DNA of 64,000 bases from Flavobacterium sp. (GCA_012837155.1 CP051546.1:1963075-2027074); one strand, 5' to 3'; positions 49,346-59,136 are shown, numbered from the stretch's first letter. The notes: generated by a model from the sequence alone, not told the origin. Program-made: numbers and translations.

Positions 49346-50347
49346 ATGAAAATAGCAGTCGTAATCCTCAATTGGAATGGCACGAAATTGTTAGAACAGT
49401 TCTTACCATCCATTGTAAAACAATCTCCCGAAGCTACTGTTTATCTTGCTGATAATGCTTCGACAGATGATTCTATTGCTTATGTAAAAGCTTATTTTCC
49501 AACGGTTCAAATCATCAAAAACGAAACTAATCTTGGTTTTGCCGAAGGGTATAATGAAGCCTTAAAAAATGTTGATGCCGAGTTGTTTGCTTTAGTCAAT
49601 TCGGATATTGAAGTAACCGAAAATTGGCTAAAACCCATCATCGAAACTTTTGATAACGAGCCGAAAACGGCTATCATTCAGCCTAAAATTTTAGATTATA
49701 AATGCAAAGAATACTTTGAATATGCTGGTGCAGCTGGCGGATTTATTGATCAATATGGCTATCCGTACTGTCGCGGCCGCCTATTTGAAACTTTAGAAAA
49801 AGATCAGGGACAATACAACGATAGCTGCGAAATATTTTGGGCTTCTGGAGCTTGTTTTTTTATTAGAAGTTCCGTTTATAATGAATTAAAAGGTTTTGAT
49901 GGAGATTTTTTTGCCCATCAGGAGGAAATCGATTTGTGCTGGCGTGCATTCAATAAGGGCTATCAAACGAAATACAATCCAAAATCAGTAGTTTATCATG
50001 TGGGCGGAGCAACATTGCAACAAGGAAATCCTAAGAAAACCTTTTTGAATTTTAGAAATTCATTATTGATGTTGTTGAAAAATTTACCCAAAAACAAGTT
50101 ACTTCCAGTAATTTTTACTCGGCTTGTTTTAGATGGAATTGCGGGAATGAGGTTCCTTTTTCAAGGAAAACCTGAGCATTTGTGGGCTGTTATTAGGGCA
50201 CATTTTGCATTTTATTCTCTTTTTTCGGTTCATTATAAGAAAAGGACAAATTTTCAATTCGAAAAATACTATAATACTAAAAGTATCGTTTATCTTTGCT
50301 TTATCAAAGGTATCAATGTATTTAATGATACCTTTGACACTAAATAA
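49346..50347 (+). CDS. GT2 family glycosyltransferase (rhamnosyltransferase-like)
   Basis: A 333-residue inverting GT-A enzyme, intact. Motifs: AVVILNWNGTKLLEQFLPS, VYLADNASTDDSIAYV, NLGFAEGYNEAL, the metal-binding FALVNSDIEVT and FFAHQEEIDLCWRAFNKG. Likely transfers sugars to envelope glycans. Directly follows the HsdR_N gene. Confidence 0.9.
   Translation: MKIAVVILNWNGTKLLEQFLPSIVKQSPEATVYLADNASTDDSIAYVKAYFPTVQIIKNETNLGFAEGYNEALKNVDAELFALVNSDIEVTENWLKPIIETFDNEPKTAIIQPKILDYKCKEYFEYAGAAGGFIDQYGYPYCRGRLFETLEKDQGQYNDSCEIFWASGACFFIRSSVYNELKGFDGDFFAHQEEIDLCWRAFNKGYQTKYNPKSVVYHVGGATLQQGNPKKTFLNFRNSLLMLLKNLPKNKLLPVIFTRLVLDGIAGMRFLFQGKPEHLWAVIRAHFAFYSLFSVHYKKRTNFQFEKYYNTKSIVYLCFIKGINVFNDTFDTK
50304..50337. 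repeat. 12-bp inverted repeat at the end of the GT2 gene
   Basis: TCAAAGGTATCA (50304-50315) and TGATACCTTTGA (50326-50337) with a 10-base loop overlap the last codons of the GT2 gene and the TTG box of the next promoter. It may act as a weak terminator, but no T run follows. Confidence 0.55.
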
Positions 50348-50367
50348 ATTTTAAAAAACTAACTTTG
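50334..50367 (+). promoter_or_regulatory. Probable promoter of the OmpA-like gene
   Basis: TTG (50334-50336) and TAACTTTG (50360-50367), an exact -7 match, with a 23-base spacer at the upper limit. Confidence 0.55.
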
Positions 50368-50396
50368 TAATTCACGTTTAACTTAATTTAATTTCT

Positions 50397-51229
50397 ATGA
50401 GAAAAATTGTTATTGCCTTATCCTTTTTATGCTTTTAACTTCTTGCGTTTCAAAAAAGAAATACGCTGATCTTGAAGCCAAAAATAAAGAAACTCAAGAT
50501 TTATTGAATACTTGCACCGTAAAATTAAATTCTTGTTTAGAAGAAAAAGCAGGTCTTTCGGCTACCGTTGCTGGTCTAAAAGAGCACAATCAAACGCTAA
50601 TCAATACTTCAAAAGATATGACAATCTTAAGCGCAAAAGGTGCTGAAAATATTGAAAAAGCTTTAGAAACTATCAAAGAAAAAGATTTGAAAATTAGCAG
50701 AATGCAAGATGCGTTAACTAAAAAAGATAGCGTTACCCTTGCTGTTGTGACTAGTTTAAAATCTTCCGTAGGTATTTCGGATCCAGACATCGAAATTAAT
50801 GTTGAAAAAGGAGTTGTTTTTATCCAAATTGCTGATAAATTATTATTTAAAAGTGGTAGTTATGACGTAACTGATAAAGCAAAATCAGTTTTGGCAAAAG
50901 TAGCAAAAGTAGTAAACGACAAACCTGATTTTGAATGTATGGTAGAAGGTAATACGGACGACGTTCCTTACATAGGCAATGGCGTTTTACTTGACAACTG
51001 GGATTTGAGCGTAAAACGTTCTACGGCTATCATTCGTGTTTTATCTAATGATTTAAAAGTTAATCCAGCACAACTTATCGCTGCAGGAAGAAGCTCTTAT
51101 GTACCTTTAGTTCCAAATGATTCTGCTGAAAATAAAGCAAAAAACAGAAGAACACGTATTGTTGTATTACCAAAAATTGACCAATTTTACGAAATGGTTG
51201 AAAAAGAAATGAAAAAACAACAAAAGTAA
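50397..51229 (+). CDS. OmpA family lipoprotein (frameshifted)
   Basis: A 277-residue cell-envelope protein: lipoprotein signal MRKIVIALSFFMLLTSC, a coiled-coil region (about 25-125) and a C-terminal OmpA peptidoglycan-binding domain (KLLFKSGSYDVTDKAKSVL, VEGNTDDVPYIGNGVLLDN, NRRTRIVVLP). One T is missing near 50430 just before the lipobox. It likely tethers the outer membrane to peptidoglycan. Own promoter and terminator. Confidence 0.92.
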
Positions 51230-51254
51230 TCCGATAACAGATTGCAGGAATAAT

Positions 51255-51284
51255 AAACGTCTCAAGAAATTGAGGCGTTTTTTT
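51255..51284 (+). terminator. Terminator after the OmpA-like gene
   Basis: An 11-bp stem with one G-T pair (51255-51265, 51270-51280), 4-base loop and T run, about 25 bases after the stop. Confidence 0.85.
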
Positions 51285-51360
51285 CATATAATTTTTACAA
51301 AAAACTTTATGATTCCCAGTTTACAGTAGACAATAAAAACACCAGTATTTATTAATTCAA

Positions 51361-52020
51361 ATGGCATTTACAACAGCAACAACCAAAGACCGTATTCCCC
51401 TAAAAAACAATATTTGGCTTAAAGTATATCTCGCTTTTTTTCTAGTCAATTGGGTAAATTCATATATTGGAAACACCAATACGTCCAATTGGATTTTAGA
51501 AAACACCCTAGTCTTTTTGTTTCTTGGTTTTATGATTTATAGTTACAAAAAATTTCAGTTTAGCGACTTAAGCTATTTACTGATTTGTGTCTATTTGTGC
51601 TTGCACGTCTACGGTTCTAAATATACGTATGCCGAAAATCCTTTTGGCTATTGGTTAAAAGAAGCTCTTGATTTATCTCGAAATCATTACGATCGAATAG
51701 TTCATTTTAGCTTCGGATTTTTATTAGCCTACCCCATGCGAGAAATGTTTTTAAAATGGCTAAAATTTCCAAAATGGGTAGCTTGGACATTGCCCATAGA
51801 GATAACACTCTCTATTAGTGCCTTTTATGAATTGATAGAATGGACCGTTGCCGATGTGTTTTTTAAATCACAAGGCGATGCCTATTTAGGATTGCAAGGC
51901 GACATTTGGGACGCTCAAAAAGATATTTTTTTGGCTTTTGTTGGTGCCATAATTGCCACTACCATTGCATCTAGCCTAAAAAAAGTATGGAATGTTGACG
52001 AAAAAACAAGCGCACTATAA
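51361..52020 (+). CDS. DUF2238 family membrane protein
   Basis: A 219-residue integral membrane protein with about six hydrophobic segments (VYLAFFLVNWVNSYIG, TLVFLFLGFMIYSY, LLICVYLCLHVYG, FSFGFLLAYPM). Conserved polar stretch HYDRIVHFSFGFLLAYPMRE and YELIEWTVADVF fit DUF2238 (YjdF). Function unknown. Confidence 0.85.
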   Translation: MAFTTATTKDRIPLKNNIWLKVYLAFFLVNWVNSYIGNTNTSNWILENTLVFLFLGFMIYSYKKFQFSDLSYLLICVYLCLHVYGSKYTYAENPFGYWLKEALDLSRNHYDRIVHFSFGFLLAYPMREMFLKWLKFPKWVAWTLPIEITLSISAFYELIEWTVADVFFKSQGDAYLGLQGDIWDAQKDIFLAFVGAIIATTIASSLKKVWNVDEKTSAL

Positions 52021-52162
52021 ACTTTCTATTCTTGTAAACTTCTGAACTCTATTTTAAAATATTTCCGTAAATTCGCAACTTCAAATTAATCATAGAAAAA
52101 CAAAAAGAAAATAAGCTTTTGCAAATTTCACTCTATCATTTAAAAAAATAAATACAAAAAAA

Positions 52163-53551
52163 ATGAAATACGATATCATTGTTTTAGGAAGTGGTCCAGG
52201 TGGGTATGTTACCGCCATTAGAGCATCACAATTGGGTTTTAAAGTAGCCGTTATTGAAAAGGAAAACTTGGGAGGTGTTTGCTTGAATTGGGGTTGTATC
52301 CCAACAAAAGCACTATTAAAATCAGCACAAGTTTTTGATTACTTAAAACACGCCTCTGATTACGGATTGACTGTTTCATCATTTGATAAAGATTTTTCAG
52401 CGGTTGTAAATCGTAGTCGAAGTGTCGCAGACGGAATGAGCAAAGGAGTTCAATTCTTAATGAAAAAAAATAAAATCGATGTAATTGACGGTTTTGGCAA
52501 ACTAAAACCTGGTAAAAAAATAGAGGTTACTGCCGCTGACGGAAGCCTAACCGAATATTCTGCTGATCATATTATTATTGCAACTGGCGCACGCTCTCGT
52601 GAATTGCCAAACTTGCCTCAAGACGGTGTAAAAGTAATTGGATACCGACAAGCAATGACCATGCCAACACAACCCAAATCGATGATTGTTGTAGGCTCTG
52701 GTGCTATTGGAGTTGAGTTTGCACATTTCTACAATTCGATGGGAACAGATGTAACCATAGTCGAATTTTTGCCAAACATCGTACCGTTAGAAGACGAAGA
52801 TATTTCGAAACAAATGGAACGTTCTATGAAGAAATCGGGCGTTAAAATTATGACTAACGCTTCCGTAGAAAAAATTGATGTTTCGGGCTCTGGTGTTAAG
52901 GCATTTGTAAAAACCGCAAAAGGAGAAGTAATCCTTGAAGCCGATGTGCTTCTTTCGGCTGTTGGAATTAAAACCAATATCGAAAATATAGGCCTAGAAG
53001 CAGTAGGAATAGCCACAGATAGAGATAAAATTCTCGTAAATGATTTTTACCAAACCAATATTCCAGGTTATTATGCTATTGGCGATGTAGTTCCAGGACC
53101 AGCATTAGCACACGTAGCTTCTGCCGAAGGAATCACTTGTGTAGAAAAAATTGCTGGATTACACGTTGACCCAATTGATTACGGAAATATTCCGGGTTGT
53201 ACCTATGCTACTCCAGAAATCGCTTCTGTTGGTTTGACTGAAAAACAGGCCAAAGAAAAAGGATACGAATTGAAAATTGGAAAATTCCCATTCTCAGCCT
53301 CAGGAAAAGCAAAAGCCGCTGGAACGCCAGATGGTTTTGTAAAAGTAATTTTTGATGCTAAATATGGCGAATGGCTGGGCTGCCACATGATTGGTGCTGG
53401 TGTTACTGATATGATTGCCGAAGCGGTTGTCGCCAGAAAACTAGAAACTACTGGACACGAAATCCTAAAAGCAATTCATCCGCATCCAACAATGAGCGAA
53501 GCCGTGATGGAAGCTGTAGCCGATGCTTATGGAGAAGTAATCCACTTGTAA
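52163..53551 (+). CDS. lpdA: Dihydrolipoyl dehydrogenase, E3 (second copy, intact)
   Basis: A 462-residue flavoprotein with [20 protein letters not shown], redox cysteines in [20 protein letters not shown] motif [11 protein letters not shown] and C-terminal [13 protein letters not shown]. It differs from the copy at 27.9 kb (for example GGVCLNWGC against GGTCLNVGC), so the two are old paralogues, perhaps for pyruvate and 2-oxoglutarate or branched-chain complexes. Neither has E1/E2 genes nearby. Confidence 0.95.
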   Translation: MKYDIIVLGSGPGGYVTAIRASQLGFKVAVIEKENLGGVCLNWGCIPTKALLKSAQVFDYLKHASDYGLTVSSFDKDFSAVVNRSRSVADGMSKGVQFLMKKNKIDVIDGFGKLKPGKKIEVTAADGSLTEYSADHIIIATGARSRELPNLPQDGVKVIGYRQAMTMPTQPKSMIVVGSGAIGVEFAHFYNSMGTDVTIVEFLPNIVPLEDEDISKQMERSMKKSGVKIMTNASVEKIDVSGSGVKAFVKTAKGEVILEADVLLSAVGIKTNIENIGLEAVGIATDRDKILVNDFYQTNIPGYYAIGDVVPGPALAHVASAEGITCVEKIAGLHVDPIDYGNIPGCTYATPEIASVGLTEKQAKEKGYELKIGKFPFSASGKAKAAGTPDGFVKVIFDAKYGEWLGCHMIGAGVTDMIAEAVVARKLETTGHEILKAIHPHPTMSEAVMEAVADAYGEVIHL

Positions 53552-53578
53552 AGAAACTAAGCAATTTATACTATTTAT

Positions 53579-53615
53579 AAAAATCTGTTTTGCGAAAGTA
53601 GAACGGATTTTTTTA
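53579..53615 (+). terminator. Terminator after the second lpdA
   Basis: An 11-bp stem AAAAATCTGTT/AACGGATTTTT with one G-T pair (53579-53589, 53602-53612) and a T run. Confidence 0.75.
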
Positions 53616-53721
53616 ATCTATAAAAAATCGAAGCAAGGCTTTGAGGAGTCAAACCTAAAGAGATGAATATCCGACTGTGACTGTATAATTTAAAAGATAG
53701 AAATGTCAATTAATATGAAAT

Positions 53722-53764
53722 GAGCATAACCAATAAAAATCAATAAATATTAACACATGAAAAA
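53722..53764 (+). repeat. Leader repeat shared with the M48 peptidase gene (copy 2)
   Basis: Same 43-base leader as at 24867, with four transitions, again running into the ATG and first codons of the gene. Confidence 0.65.
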
Positions 53765-53966
53765 CAAACAAATCCTAGTTTTATTCCTTATTGGTGCTGT
53801 GCTGACCGTTATTGAGGCATGTTTAAAAATTGCACACGAACCCCAAGATTGGTCAAGTTTATTCTTAATAGTTGGAATGACTTTTGAAGCCGTTGCTGGA
53901 ATTTTATTGATTCTGAAATTATTCAAAAACAACAAAAACAACCCTGATTCGTTTCTAGATAATTAG
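53757..53966 (+). CDS. Small GldL-like two-helix membrane protein
   Basis: A 69-residue protein with two hydrophobic helices: ILVLFLIGAVLTVIEACLKI and LFLIVGMTFEAVAGILLIL. The spacing, the HEPQDWSS turn and VGMTFEA resemble the membrane part of the gliding-motility protein GldL, but it is much shorter and stands alone. Function unknown; a separate short family is likely. Confidence 0.65.
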   Translation: MKNKQILVLFLIGAVLTVIEACLKIAHEPQDWSSLFLIVGMTFEAVAGILLILKLFKNNKNNPDSFLDN

Positions 53967-54021
53967 CCCTTTTTTAAACTAAAAAGGGCTACATTTAACT
54001 AAAGTTGAATATAGCCCTTTT
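53964..54021. terminator. Convergent terminators with alternative pairing
   Basis: Three segments, TAGCCCTTTTT (53964-53974), AAAAAGGGCTA (53981-53991) and TAGCCCTTTT (54012-54021), can pair in two mutually exclusive ways. The first pair serves the minus strand amt gene or the small plus-strand gene, the second the other. Confidence 0.75.
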
Positions 54022-54037
54022 CTTTGAAAAGATATTT

Positions 54038-55272
54038 TTAACGTTGTTGTCGCGCTACTTCTCCGTGATGCGACAAATCTAATCCAAGTTCCTGATCCTC
54101 ATTAGTTACTCTTACTGGTATAAACTTGTTTATTATTTTAAACAGCAGCAAGGTAAAAAAGAATGCATAACTAGTGGCAAATACTATTGCAGCACATTCT
54201 TTAAACAATAGCATTCCGTTTCCTCCAAAAAACAATCCATTCGGGATAGCTTCATTAATGGTAGAATTTGCAAAAAACCTAAGCAAATAGTTCCAATTAT
54301 TCCCCCCATTCCATGAATTCCCCATACATCAAGCGCGTCATCCCAACCTTTCTTTTCTTTATATTTTACCGCTAAATAGCATCCGAAAGCCGCAATAATT
54401 CCAATAATTGCCGAAGAATAAATGTCAACATAACCCGCAGCAGGCGTTATTGTTGCTAAACCAGCAACTGCTCCTGTCATCAATCCGATAAATGTAGGTT
54501 TCTTATTGCCCGTATTCCATTCGATAATCAACCAAGTAACCGCAGCAAAAGAAGCGGCAGTATCGGTATTTAAAAAGGATGAAACGGTAATAGAATTAAC
54601 CGCCAGTTCACTTCCTGCATTAAATCCGTACCATCCAAACCAAAGTAGTGCCGTTCCGATGGCTACCAATGGAATATTATTGGGCTCATGTTTATTTTGT
54701 CGTCTTCCTACAAAATACACCGACGCCAATGCTGCGAAACCAGCAGTTGCATGCACCGTAATTCCTCCTGCAAAATCAAAAACGCCCCATTCTGCTAGCA
54801 ATCCGCCGCCCCAAACCATGTGAACAAAAGGATAGTAAACAAATATTTGCCAAAGGATTAGAAAAAACACATACGATTTGAATGAAACCCTATTGATAAA
54901 AGCACCTGTAATCAGCGCAGGCGTGATAATAGCAAACATCATTTGGTAAGCAATAAAAATATATTCTGGAAATCTTTTATCGGCAGAGTATAAAGTCGAA
55001 GGAGTAATTCCGTGATAAAAAGCTTTGTCAAAATTCCCTATTATTCCAAAAAAATCAGTTCCAGAGCTCATATTTCCACTAAAACAAACCGAATAGCCAA
55101 AAGCAAACCAAAGTACTGTTCCTATTCCCATAGAAACAAAACTTTGCATCATAATGCTTAAAATATTTTTGTTACACCCCAATCCTCCATAAAAAAAAGC
55201 AAGCCCTGGAGTCATTAACATGACCAAACTAGTGGCAAGAATCATAAAAGTAGTTAAGCCGACATCTAACAT
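54038..55272 (-). CDS. amt: Ammonium transporter Amt (frameshifted)
   Basis: Eleven-helix ammonium channel/transporter, 411 residues when repaired. The start ATG at 55272 (MLDVGLTTFMILATSLVMLM) is preferred over an upstream TTG. Conserved: TPGLAFFYGGLG, the Asp/His region FDFAGGITVHATAGFAALA and the second His in WGIHGMGGIIGT. A T is missing near 54275 (CLGFFANSTINEA on repair). No PII gene is next to it, unlike in many bacteria. Confidence 0.94.
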
Positions 55273-55538
55273 AATTGTATTTTTAATTTGGAGCAAAAAT
55301 ATACAAATACACTAATATATATTTTACAAATTTTATAAATATTGTTACGTTTAATCAATATAAAGGAGGTATAAATTGTTATTTTATACTAATTATGGCA
55401 TTGACCCCCTAAAAAATGACCGTATGCTGCAAAAAAAATCAAATACTAAATTTGTTTTAAAAATCATTTTTACAAAAAAATAACTTCATTATTATTTCAT
55501 TCTCATTTTTTTACCTTTGTTATTATTTAATTCGAAAA

Positions 55539-56012
55539 ATGAACATCAAACTCATCGCCATTGGCAAAACCGACAATAAAAATCTTCAGTCACTTATTGA
55601 CGAATATCAAAAACGCTTGTCCTTTTATATCAAATTCGACTTAGAGATTATTCCCGACATCAAAAACGCAAAAAACTTATCAGAAAATCAGCAGAAAGAA
55701 AAAGAGGGCGAACTAATTTTGGCAAAAATTACATCAACAGACCAGCTCATTATACTAGACGAAAACGGGAAAAATTTTTCAAGTGTGGCTTTCTCCGAGG
55801 AATTGCAGAAGAAAATGAATTCAGGTGTGAAAACCTTAGTCTATGTTATTGGTGGTCCTTACGGCTTCTCGGAAGCAGTTTATGCTAAGGCAAGTGGGAA
55901 AATTTCACTTTCATCGATGACTTTTTCTCATCAAATGGTTCGATTATTTTTTATAGAACAATTGTATCGTGGGTTTACAATTTTGAAAAATGAGCCTTAT
56001 CATCATCAGTAA
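55539..56012 (+). CDS. rlmH: 23S rRNA pseudouridine-1915 N3-methyltransferase RlmH
   Basis: A 157-residue SPOUT methyltransferase that modifies helix 69 of 23S rRNA. Seen: MNIKLIAIGKTDNKNLQSLI, LIILDENGKNFSSVAFSEEL, VIGGPYGFSEAVY and the C-terminal knot HQMVRLFFIEQLYRGFTILK followed by YHHQ. Intact. A TACCTTTG -7 match lies at 55512-55519, without a well-placed TTG. Confidence 0.96.
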   Translation: MNIKLIAIGKTDNKNLQSLIDEYQKRLSFYIKFDLEIIPDIKNAKNLSENQQKEKEGELILAKITSTDQLIILDENGKNFSSVAFSEELQKKMNSGVKTLVYVIGGPYGFSEAVYAKASGKISLSSMTFSHQMVRLFFIEQLYRGFTILKNEPYHHQ

Positions 56013-56042
56013 AAATTTCTAAACCTTTTTTATATCGCCTTA

Positions 56043-56118
56043 GGTTTACAAATCGAAAGTCTGTCTATTTGTGATAATTCTCTTAACCACAAATTAAAAA
56101 TAAAAAAAAATCGTGAAT
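56043..56118 (-). repeat. Dispersed intergenic repeat, copy 2
   Basis: The reverse complement matches 5619-5685, including a 22-base identical block (56055-56076). TGAATTCGTGG occurs again here (56113 on), as it does inside copy 1. Confidence 0.7.
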
Positions 56119-56138
56119 TCGTGGCTAAAAAAGCATAA

Positions 56139-56160
56139 AAAAGTGGTTACGACCACTTTT
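56139..56160. terminator. Terminator hairpin between rlmH and the rhodanese gene
   Basis: A 9-bp stem AAAAGTGGT/ACCACTTTT (56139-56147, 56152-56160) with a 4-base loop, overlapping the stop of the minus-strand gene. Confidence 0.7.
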
Positions 56161-56476
56161 AGTTTTCTGGCGAAACCACTTCTCCATCCCATTCTAAAAA
56201 TCCTCCCAATAAATTGTAAGCATTCTCAAAACCTAGATTATTCATGGCTTCACAAGCTTTTGCACTTCGAGCGCCAGAGCGACAATACACATAATAGTTT
56301 TTGGTTTTGTCCAAAGCATCAATTTTTTCAATAAATCCCTGTCCTTCATAGATATCTATATTTATAGCATTAGGGATAATACCTTCATTACACTCCGCTT
56401 CAGTTCTTACGTCTAATATTACTGCATCTTTATCAGCTTTAAGCTGCGAAACCCAATCGTTTTGTGTTAAATTCAT
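56159..56476 (-). CDS. Rhodanese-like domain protein
   Basis: A 105-residue single rhodanese domain. DAVILDVRTEAECNEGIIP is the first signature; the active Cys lies in YVYCRSGARSAKACEAM; the end LLGGFLEWDGE is typical. No signal peptide. Probably a cytoplasmic sulfur-carrier enzyme or related regulator. Confidence 0.92.
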   Translation of the reverse strand: MNLTQNDWVSQLKADKDAVILDVRTEAECNEGIIPNAINIDIYEGQGFIEKIDALDKTKNYYVYCRSGARSAKACEAMNNLGFENAYNLLGGFLEWDGEVVSPEN

Positions 56477-56790
56477 CGTGTCTATTTTTTTTGTAAAAAT
56501 ACAAAGTTTTTATTTAACCCGCTGGGTGTAATTCAAGTTTGATTATTTTAAATACATAGAAAATTGTATCCAGAGTATTTGCAACGGCAAACAGAGGAAC
56601 TCCTTATGTAGAAATACATAAATTTTTAGCTTAAAAATTTGGATTTGATCTTGCCTTTCCGCGCTATAAGCAGTTTGGGACCAAATTAAGCCCTATTTTC
56701 GAACGAGCAATCGATTCCCGTTCAACAGGAGTTTCATTGTTAGTGCTGCGCACGCAACGAAACCCTAGCTGTTGGCAGTAGTAATTTTAT
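56477..56790. other. Intergenic region with palindromic repeat copy A
   Basis: About 56661-56786 holds a relative of the repeat at 59 kb: CGCTATAAGCAGTTTGGG, then the core with one difference, then a diverged second half (TGTTAGTGCTGCGCACGCAA) ending CTGTTGGCAGTAGTAAT. That end mirrors the ATTACTGCTAAC start of copy B. No coding pattern recognised in the rest. Confidence 0.6.
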
Positions 56791-56942
56791 TTAGAATGGT
56801 AAGTCATCAGGTTCTATATTCGGTATCTTGGCAATTGGTTTTTCATAATTGTAATTAAATTGTTGACAAACAGTATGCACCAAGTTGTCTTTGTCATCAT
56901 CTGCAAGTGAATTGTACAAAGTGAACAATTCAAAAAGAGTTT

Positions 56943-57906
56943 TAGGTATAAGCGTTTAGTTCGCACTTGTTAAGTGCTTATTTTATTGATATTTATTTAC
57001 AATTCACCATCTTTCTTATTAACACATCGAATATTGTATCCATATTTGACCTTATGTTGTATCTAAAATGGTATTCATCAAGATAATTTTGCATACGGTC
57101 TTTACTGCAATGGTGATGAATTCCTCGGAGCCATCCTTTTATATTCATTATGTGTATATGTAGCTCTTTAAAGTTCTTTCCATCTTCTGATGCAACTTGT
57201 TTCAAATTTTTAAACTCCTTTTTTAAAGGTGTGTAACCTTTCCATTTATCCGAAACTACTTCCGCTTCGCTTGAAACATATTTGGTTAAGAAAGCACCTA
57301 ATTCTATTGCCGAAGAATGTTCAATAGCCTCAGCGTAAGCTCGACCAACACCATCTTCTAAAATTTCAACAGCCAAGACAATTAATTTTTTCAACCCTTT
57401 ACTCCTTCCTTTTTACCTTCTTCTGGACCTCCAATCACAAACTCATCAACGTGAATAACCCCTGTTAATGGGCTTTTTAGACTGCTCTTCATTACTTGCT
57501 GTAGTTTTTGTTTGAATGCCCAGCAGGTCATTTGTCGAAGTTCAAATTCATTACTTAATTCTAAAGAAGACATCCCTTTTTTCTTCGTACTTATTTTGAA
57601 AACAATATGAAAGGCTATTAGTATTGAAAATTTAAGCTTTTCAAACATAGTTCCTGCTGTTGGACTTTCATCATATCGGCACTTGGTACAACGTCGGTTA
57701 TGGATGTTTTTTCCTTTCCCAAATTTATCATTATTACATCGTTTACAATTATAGCCACTAAGCCATTTTATCTCAGATAAATATTCTAAACAATCCTTAT
57801 CTTCTTTAAATCTTTGGTTAAATTTTATTGAATTCACTCCTCTGAAAATATTGCGCTCTGTCATTTGACAAAGATAATTTATTTGCGACCTAAACGCTTA
57901 TACCTA
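56943..57906 (-). mobile_element. Complete IS1595-family insertion sequence
   Basis: A 964-bp element with perfect 17-bp terminal inverted repeats (TAGGTATAAGCGTTTAG at the left, its complement 57890-57906) and an 8-bp target duplication AAGAGTTT (56935-56942, 57907-57914). One transposase gene fills it. The target size is standard for the IS1595 family. Confidence 0.95.
56993..57864 (-). CDS. IS1595-family transposase (frameshifted)
   Basis: Repaired length 290 residues. N-terminal zinc ribbon (CKRCNNDKF, RRCTKCRYDESPTAGTMFE) and the ISXO2-like DDE/N domain with HVDEFVIGGPEEGKKG, then AEVVSDKWKGYTPL and HIMNIKGWLRGIHHHC. A G is missing near 57409, so the frame is split at GKKGRSKGLKKLIVL. 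If the loss is an artefact the element could still be active. Confidence 0.92.
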
Positions 57907-57982
57907 AAGAGTTTTATAACTTACTTCAAAATTGTGTTTGTTGTATTTTACCAATGGAAACCCTTTGAATATATTCATTACA

Positions 57983-58963
57983 CTAATTTGTTTTAGACCA
58001 TTTAAAACTTTGTGTCAAAGGTTTTAAATATTCTAACCAATTTTTAGCCATTTCTAAAGTAAATATTTTGTCAAAAGTTATTCTTTGTCTTGAATATTCT
58101 TCTCCTTCATCGTAATCAATGTAAGTGTAATTTGTTATATCTTTTAATAATACTTGAATTTCTTCTTGAAGTTTTTCTAAACTTTCAATATTTGTTTCTC
58201 TGGTTAAACTGGATAAATCAAAAGTAATTTTATCATCTATTTGATTTGTTTTATTCTCAAATAATTTGGTAATACTTTTTTCTATTCTATCGATTTTTAT
58301 TTCTAATGGTTGAATAATTGCAGTTGCAATTTTATCTTTTTTGGTCAGTGATTCATACATAAATCCTGCCCATTGTTTTCTTAAAGTGTCTTTAATATCA
58401 GAAAATGATTCGAACGTACTTATGGCATTTCCTTCTTTTATCTCGTGAATTATATCAAGAAAATAAAAAACATATTTATATGATTCATATGGAAAATGAT
58501 ATTGTTCATCAAAATTCTTTTTAATAGAATTCCTTACATTATCTGTCTCTTCATTAGATATATTATTTTCTTGAAAATGTTTTAAAGTAACTTTATCTAA
58601 AGCACGTTTATAGTTTTTATAATCATATTCAACATATTTATTTATAAAAATATGTTTGTAAATTTTGACGTCTAATGCTCTTCTAAATTCTTTAAGTGTA
58701 ACACTATCAGGAACAATACTTTCTTCTTTGTCTTGATGATAAAAACTGCCATAATTGTTGCCAACAACTAGAATAAATAATTGGCATTTATTTATTTCTT
58801 CAATACAAGAATCTTGAACGTGAGTTTCATAACTATAGAAAATATCATCAAATTCGCTCATAACGGCATCATAGCCAAAATCTCTAATGAAATTTCTTAA
58901 TTGAAAACGTATTTCTTGTAAATCGTAACAAGTTGAACTAACAAAAAGTCTTGGTGTTGCCAT
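57983..58963 (-). CDS. DUF4062 domain protein
   Basis: A 326-residue intact protein. The N-terminal 95 residues are a DUF4062 domain: RLFVSSTCYDLQEIRFQLRN, DAVMSEFDDIFYS, CQLFILVVGNNYGSF and SVTLKEFRRAL. The rest is mostly helical, with a possible coiled coil (IDRIEKSITKLFENKTNQI), and is unassigned. DUF4062 occurs at the N-terminus of several STAND/NTPase proteins and has been linked to phage defence; here it lacks a NTPase. The 71-residue downstream gene is its split partner. It sits between palindromic repeats in an accessory region. Confidence 0.82.
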   Translation of the reverse strand: MATPRLFVSSTCYDLQEIRFQLRNFIRDFGYDAVMSEFDDIFYSYETHVQDSCIEEINKCQLFILVVGNNYGSFYHQDKEESIVPDSVTLKEFRRALDVKIYKHIFINKYVEYDYKNYKRALDKVTLKHFQENNISNEETDNVRNSIKKNFDEQYHFPYESYKYVFYFLDIIHEIKEGNAISTFESFSDIKDTLRKQWAGFMYESLTKKDKIATAIIQPLEIKIDRIEKSITKLFENKTNQIDDKITFDLSSLTRETNIESLEKLQEEIQVLLKDITNYTYIDYDEGEEYSRQRITFDKIFTLEMAKNWLEYLKPLTQSFKWSKTN

Positions 58964-59003
58964 ATTTTAATTTGATGTTTTATTCGGTTTTTTGGGATTA
59001 TTA

Positions 59004-59136
59004 CTGCTAACGTTCTCGCGCTACAGCGGGTTTGGGACTAAATTAAGCCCTATTTTCGGATTTGCCAAATCTTCCAAATACAAGACCAACTTTCCATTAA
59101 GCCAATTGCCCAAATCCGTTGTAGCGTGTGTTGAAC
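59004..59136 (+). repeat. Palindromic dispersed repeat, copy B (full form)
   Basis: Two 18-bp arms, CGCTACAGCGGGTTTGGG (59019-59036) and CCCAAATCCGTTGTAGCG (59109-59126), pair with two mismatches around a 72-base interior. Outside them CTAAC and GTTGAAC can pair across short unpaired spacers. The inner core (59030-59058) matches copies A and C. It lies just upstream of the DUF4062 gene and just before the recombinase gene. Confidence 0.7.

Larger units (their letters stand above)
56791..57978 (-). pseudogene. Small hypothetical gene split by the IS1595 element
   Basis: Removing the insertion sequence and one 8-bp target copy joins two pieces into a perfect 72-codon frame: MNIFKGFPLVKYNKHNFEVS, then YKTLFELFTLYNSLADDDKD, and an acidic end IPNIEPDDLPF. 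The ATG at 57978 lies four bases after the DUF4062 stop, so the two formed an operon. I do not recognise the family. The insertion falls after about codon 24 and should abolish the product. Confidence 0.75.

Noticed and set aside
53964-54021. Riboswitch or CRISPR-like repeat
   Set aside because: The three short complementary segments lie between convergent gene ends and are explained as overlapping terminators.
59004-59136. A true integron attC site
   Set aside because: The boxes do not fit the RYYYAAC/GTTRRRY consensus on the left side and no integron integrase is in the window; the nearby recombinase looks IS91-associated. Kept only as attC-like.
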